The notes below the pieces were generated by a model. It did no database searches, was not told the origin of the DNA, and worked only from the letters and a program-made list of their open reading frames with translations. Below, one piece after another: positions 7,338 through 13,300 of a DNA stretch of 14,398 bases. This stretch comes from Ectocarpus siliculosus (lineage: Eukaryota; Sar; Phaeophyceae; Ectocarpales; Ectocarpaceae): contig FN649733.1 in NCBI GenBank assembly GCA_000310025.1, forward strand, positions 2,886,895-2,901,292, given 5' to 3'. Position numbers and translations under genes: made by a program. Each line of letters begins with the position of its first letter. Within the stretch, counting starts at the first letter, position 1.

Positions 7338-10300
7338 GTGAGTTGGGTATATGCTCGAGGGTGTAGGTGCTGTTGTTGTTGTTGTTGTTGTTGTTGTGGT
7401 TGTTGTTGTTGTTGTTGGTGGTGGTGTTGGTGTTGTTGGCGTTGGTGCTGTCGCCGCCGTTCTAAATAGACAACCGTCAAGAGCTAGGTGTTCCCCCCCC
7501 ATGGCATGGCACGCGTCGACACTGCGTTCGCGTTGTTGTTTTCGATGTCGTTAATCGATCAGACCGATCTGGAAGCCGCCGACCAGGAGGTAGACCGCTT
7601 GGAAAACACGGTCTCGAAGCTAAGGGACCAGCTTCACGGGGTAAGAGGCGGCGGCGGCAGCAGCAGCGATGGCGGTGCCGGTGCCGGTGCCGGTGGTGGT
7701 GGTGGTGGTGGTGGTGACGGCGAGTACGACTCCACGTTGTGGCCGGACACCCCACGGCATCAGGTAAGAACGATTCGGAGGCGTTTCTATACCGAGCAAG
7801 GTCAAGCAGAGCCTGACCGTTTCGTTTTTTGCTCTTGCGTCCTTAACGTAAGCGAAACATATTGAGCAAGTTCGACTGTAGTGATTGAATTTCAACCAAG
7901 GCGATGAAGGATTTTGCTTGTCGAACGAGCACGGTTATGACGTATCTATGGGTCTCGTTGGCACCCAGAGTGAGTAAGTAGCGCAGCAGCTTGAAAGACC
8001 GCTGTACGTGTCGCTACTACTGTCAACTGACCCGAGTGTTGTATACCACACGCGGTTTGGGTCTTGAGGATAACGGCTTGGGAGAGTCTAACCTCAACCC
8101 TCGCACCTTCGCTATCGCTAGGCGAGCGTAGAGGAACTCCGAGAGCAGATTGCCGGGCTCGAGGAGGACAACAGAGTCCTCGCTAGTGCGGCCGGTTGGG
8201 AGCTCTGTGGCGCATCAGAGGTGCGCACGCGGGTTCGGGAGTGGAAGCAGAAGGAGGGCAGTAAATCGACAGGCGAACGGTTGTAGTTGTTGATGTATTG
8301 CCCTTGATGCGGGCAGGCGTTCATGAGGCGCGCTCCACGAGCCTGTCGGTTTCAGGTGTGGTAAGATGTACAGCATTTCCAGTATGCTACAAGTCAGCGC
8401 TGATTTTACTTGTAGCATAGTGGACATGCTGTACGTCTAACAATAGTACAGCGGAACGTTGTAGTGCCCACTATCGTTTGAGCCACCAATGTTGGCCACT
8501 GAACTGCAACCAAGATACGCCTATTTTTCCCTCTCCGGCGTCGTTCTCCCGTCCTCTCAAATCCCTCTCTGCCGACATCGAAACCCGGCGCGTCAGGGGG
8601 AAGAGGATGACGCGTTGCTAGTGCCAACGGGGCCAAGCCAGCGGGTACAGGCCATCGAAGGGTTGAGCAACAGGATGAAGAAGCTCTCCGCGCTGCTCGA
8701 CTCGACCTTGGAGAGGGAAGCTGACGCCAGGTTAGGACGGAGGAAGTCGTCGTTGCTCCCATTATCTTGGTAGATCCGGGCATCTCTTCGTCGACGCCGA
8801 TGTGAAAAGAGGGGATAGTCCTCTCGGTAGACGTTGGGGGAGATTGTACCACAGTAGAGGTCCCTGTTTAGTGCCGGTCGAATAGTGCCGGTGTTGCCGG
8901 TATAGTGCCGGTGTTTTCGTCTCGCACACACTGGAATACCAAGTCGTTCTATACTTTGAATAGTGCCGGCGTTCTATACTTTGAACAGTGCCGGTCTCCG
9001 GTTTAGTGCCGGTGAATTTCGGCGCACTGTAATTCGGTCTCCAATATTTACGCATTTTTGGATGGGGAGGGTATTCGTGCGGAGGGGGGGTCGTCTACTA
9101 CTGTGCCCCCTGTTGGGCCCCCACTTTTTTCAACTCCCAAATACTGTCCTAACTTGTTTTTTTTTTGCCGTTGCTGCGCGCTCGCCGGTGTCGATATGTT
9201 GTCCATTTCCTGTAATAGAGCGGCGGCAGAGGACGCCTATTCAAGGATGGAAGATGCGATCGCGAGGACAGAAGAACGTGAGTGTTTGTTGTTGTTTTTG
9301 ACTTCCACGTCCAACAACCTTTTTGACCTGTACCCACCAGTGCTGTCTTCTGCCGTCGTTCTTCCATGGTCGGTGGTAGTCTAGCCGGCAAGAAGGCAAT
9401 CTCCACGGCGCTAGACTATTATTGTACCCGAACAGGGAAGAGCAACTGCTTCGATGGTACGATACGGTCTCTGTGAGGATGGAAGAAGGCGGTTCGAACC
9501 CGACCTACTGCTGTTGCGCTGCCAGAACATGAAAAACGCACGACAAGCGGACAACACCAAAAACAGTTCCAAGCAAACGAGGGGGGAAAAAGAGAGCTCC
9601 TGGAAGCAACTTGTCACCCGGCCTTGTGTGTAACATTCCAGAGTCAAATCGAGAGCCCGGAGCTGTCGCCTAATCTCAACACTCTCAAAGCCTTGTGTGC
9701 AACACTCCAGAGAGAGAAAACAACGAGAGCAAGCAAGCAAGCACCAAACACGATGACCCCACCCAACCACCCCCCTTCTCACAACCAAACCACGGCAGTG
9801 GAGGTAGCCGTGTCGCTCTACAAGAAGGAGAAGGAATCCGCGCAGGGGCGCGAGAGCGCCCTCAGGACCGAGATGGAAGAAGCACGCAGCAGGGCCGCGA
9901 ACAGACCGCCGCCGGCCGACAAGGAAGGGGACGGGGAGGCGGTGTCGGCGGGGGCTGGGGTGGAGAAGGCCTCGATGAGAGCCACTACGGGAACGAACAC
10001 GGAAGAGGTTGGTTGCAGGGGACCGCCTTCGCTGGAAACTAAGTATTATGAGGATCAAGAACAGGGAGGGGGTACGCAGACCCTATTCCCTAACCCTAGC
10101 CCTAACCCAACTTCCGCGATTGCATGCTTTTATCCGACATGTTTGCTGAATACGAAAAACCTGCGAAGGCTACTGGTTGCAGGGAGGGGGGGGTGTACGC
10201 ATGTTCATTCCTTAGCTGTTAGACCACGCGTCCTCGAGAGGAGGGAGAATTTGGGGCGGGGGGGGGCGGGGGGCGGTGTTTTGCCGTTGCCTGCGGAACA

Positions 10301-13300
10301 AAGACGTGTCTGGACCTTATCTGTCGCAGAATTTAAATGTTGTCTCGACACGCTAAATCCAATTGTTATGCTGCTAGAATTGTTTGAAATGGTGCGGGGG
10401 AAAGGATAGAAACATCAGGAGAGAGAGCGAGCCGTTCATTTCATGCCTCCAAACCAGACACCAAGGAAGCAAGAGTAGGGTGGCATTGTAACCTCTCAGC
10501 TGACTGTCCGCTGAAGAGATGCGCCCAATCTGTCTCATGTGTCTGCCTGGCCCTGGCTCAGGAATGGCCCGCCGTCGATGCCGCCAGCGACAAGTTGGAA
10601 GCCCTTGAGGCGGACGTGAAGCGATGGCAGGAGACCTGCGACCACGCCAACGCCCAGGTTCGTGCGGAATTGAGACCGCGCGCCCTCCTTCCTTTTGAGA
10701 CACTCTTTCGGGACGTCCCGAAAAACATGTACCAACAGTAGAATTCCCCATTTTGAAACTACTTGCTGCAGATGGGTGTAGAGTTCCAAGGCCTCCCCGT
10801 CGTGTCTATTGCGGTGGTAAGAGCTGTGCATCCGCAGAAACCTCCCGCTGAGGAGTTCGTAGCGTTTATTTAACGTGACAAGACGCTAAGAATGAAGGTA
10901 TCGCTCATACCACGCTGCCCCATGCGCTGGCTCTCTGTTGGTGCTAAGAAGGAGGTATCATTTGTAACACGCTGCCCCACGGACTGGCTCTCTTTTTTTC
11001 TTCTCTTTATTGTGTTTGTTGTTGTTGCCTTTAGATGTTGAAGGAAAAAAGCCTGGCGGAGGAGACCGCCCGACGGCTATCGGAGAAGGAGGCGGCGGTG
11101 CGAGAGCTGAACGCCAGAATCACGGCAATGGAGGCAGCGGCGGCGGAAGCGGAGGCCGCGGCGGCGGCAGCAGCTGCGGCTCCTTCCGCTGTTGGTGCGG
11201 GCGGTCGTTCTCCAACGGGTGTCCGACAGGTATGGTGGTAGCGCCCCGGGGATGGCCCTGTGTGCTTGCGCCTGCCTCTTTTTCTACGCTGGCTGCAATA
11301 GGCAAGCTGAGTGTTTGTACGCCGCCTTTGCGTGAGTAGTCGGTTGGCGCTTGGAGTTGAACAGAAAAAGCTTCGAAGCAGTATGTGTGTGTTCGTCGTC
11401 TGTTCTGGCGCCAGTCGACACGTTGCCCTTTGTGTGATACCTGTCCGATATAGCGTCAATCGAAAGTATTGTCTCGGTTACGGTTTATTTCCCTGAGAGA
11501 GTTGCGAAAGAGACGCTTGGTCCTTGTGGGGCAATGTCCAGCCCCAACGCAGACAGCTGAGGAGGCGTACATCTCTGACGGTGCAAGGAGTCTAACCAGA
11601 CGCGACGCTCTGTAGTAAATAGCATAGACTGCACCCAACGAGGTTCATCCATCCCCCTCAAGCGCAACAACCTTCGCGTTCGGTTCAGGCAGCCATGTCC
11701 CCTTCACACCTTATAGCAGTTACCCCTACCCTCTATCCACCCCTCCTCCCGGATTTAGCGCTAAATCCGCCCGCCTTGCTCCCATATTCCGTTCGTCATG
11801 GCCAGTCCCGAAACCCCGAAGAAGACGAAACCGTCTCCAGCGACCAAGAAGGAGAGATGGAAGGAGATGGCGTTTCGTCGTACGCTCCTCCTGCTTCTGT
11901 TGCTGCCGCCGGCGCCGCCGCCGCTGCTGCGAGCAGCGACAGCAACAGCGGTTCCGTGAGGTCCGCCGCGCTGACGGACAACGACGGGACGTGGAAGGGT
12001 CGGGCACGGGCGAGCGCGGACACGGTCACCGCTGCCGACGACGCCGTCAGGAGAATCACGCCGGGGGCGGGCGCGGCAGACGACGGAGATGACGACCTTG
12101 ATGTCTCGTCGCCGTCATCGTCGCGGTGTGAGGGAGACGGCCACGGCCGAGCTGATGGAGAATTGGCGGTGACGGCGGCGTCGGTGTCGGCGGCGGCGGC
12201 GGATTCACCATCAGACCTCGTGTCAGGTGAAGATGATTTCCACGACGACAAGAGGGCTGGGCAAGGGGAGAGTCGTGGTGGCACACGGCGGCCGCAGCAG
12301 CAGCAGCGGTCGCCCCGGGGGGCGGACGCGGGGTGCAAGACGAAGGAGCCTGCCGGAGGGCGAGGGGGGGTGCCGGCGGGGGAACAGCAGTTGCGGCAGA
12401 AGCAGCACGACGCCGAAACGCTCGACCTCGAGTATTTGTCTGGGTCGTCGGGAAGGAGGAGGACGAGGAGGAGAAGGAGGGAAGAAATTGCGCCCCTTGT
12501 TGGCGGCGGCGATGGTGATGGTGACACCGACGAGGACGAGCTCTCGACGGCGGAGTGCTCCGCGGAGACGGGAGTTGTCGGCGGCGGTGGCGGTGCTGGT
12601 GGCGGCGGTAACGCTGTCGGGGTTGGCTTCGACTTCTCCTCGGAGGTTCAGGAAGAAGGGGAGGAGGACGGGCGAGGACAGGAAGGGGAACAACAACCGG
12701 TCGGTGTACGTCTAGATCGATCTGACGGGCTGGACAGGAAAGACCAACGGCTTGCGTTCAGTCGAGAAGCAGCACACGCCTTGCCGCCGGTGTCGCCTGC
12801 AGCGGAGGACGACGCGGAGCAGCAGCAGCAGCAGCAGCACAATGGTTGGCAGCACACTCAAGACCAAGGAACAAGTGTCATCAGCCCGGGACAGCGCCCG
12901 GCAACAGGAGCAGCGGCAACAGCGGTAGTCTTGGGGAGCGACGAGCTCGCCGCGGCTACCCTACGTGCGGAGAGCGCCGCCCTCCGGGCCGAGGCCTCCG
13001 CGCAGCGGGCGGCCCTAGCCGCGAAGAGCGCCCGCGTCGACCGAGAGGGGGCCGAGATGTCGGCGCTGGAGGCGAACGCGGCGGTGGCGGCGATGGCGCA
13101 GGGGACGAAGTCAGCCACCGGCGCCGGCGCGGACCCCGCCGCAACGGCCGCCCCCGTTCACGGGTCGTTCGGAGGCGGAAACGTGTCGCCGCGTCCACCG
13201 GCCGGCAGAGAGTCGCCGACCGCGAGCTTGCAGCACCAGGAGCAGGAGCAGCCGCCGGCAGCAGTAGCCTCTGTGGTGGACTCTGCAGACGGCGCAGCCC

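Larger units (their letters stand above)
10008..10561 (+). other. Coiled-coil gene intron 6, with telomere-like and G-rich tracts
   Basis: 554 bases between GTTGGT and the CTCAG acceptor. It holds a three-unit telomere-like tract (10088-10108) and a G-quadruplex-type tract (10253-10273). No coding sequence seen. Confidence 0.6.
10658..11034 (+). other. Coiled-coil gene intron 7, with palindrome, possible cassette exon and tandem repeat
   Basis: 377 bases between GTTCGT and the CTTTAG acceptor. Contents are listed separately: perfect palindrome 10706-10723, a possible 45-base in-frame exon 10772-10816, and a 58-base tandem duplication 10885-10996. Confidence 0.68.

Noticed and set aside
6942-7502. 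Minus-strand frame with polythreonine/polyglutamine-like runs opposite exon 1
   Set aside because: The runs are the reverse of the intronic GTT microsatellite, and the overlapping plus-strand exon has a good start context and donor.
9371-9424. Hairpin with 9-bp stem TAGTCTAGC/GCTAGACTA
   Set aside because: Nine perfect pairs with a 24-base loop are expected by chance several times in a window this size, and the extension relies on G-T wobbles.
9425-9520. Possible tRNA or tRNA-derived element, because of GGTTCGAACC at 9491
   Set aside because: The T-loop-like motif is present, but there is no matching acceptor stem, no convincing A box and no anticodon arm at the right distance.
12227-12715. 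Plus-strand openings in the other two frames within exon 9, including the 12846-13316 arginine-rich one
   Set aside because: Both are shadows in GC-rich repeat DNA and contain implausible Arg/Gly strings; the main frame covers them completely.
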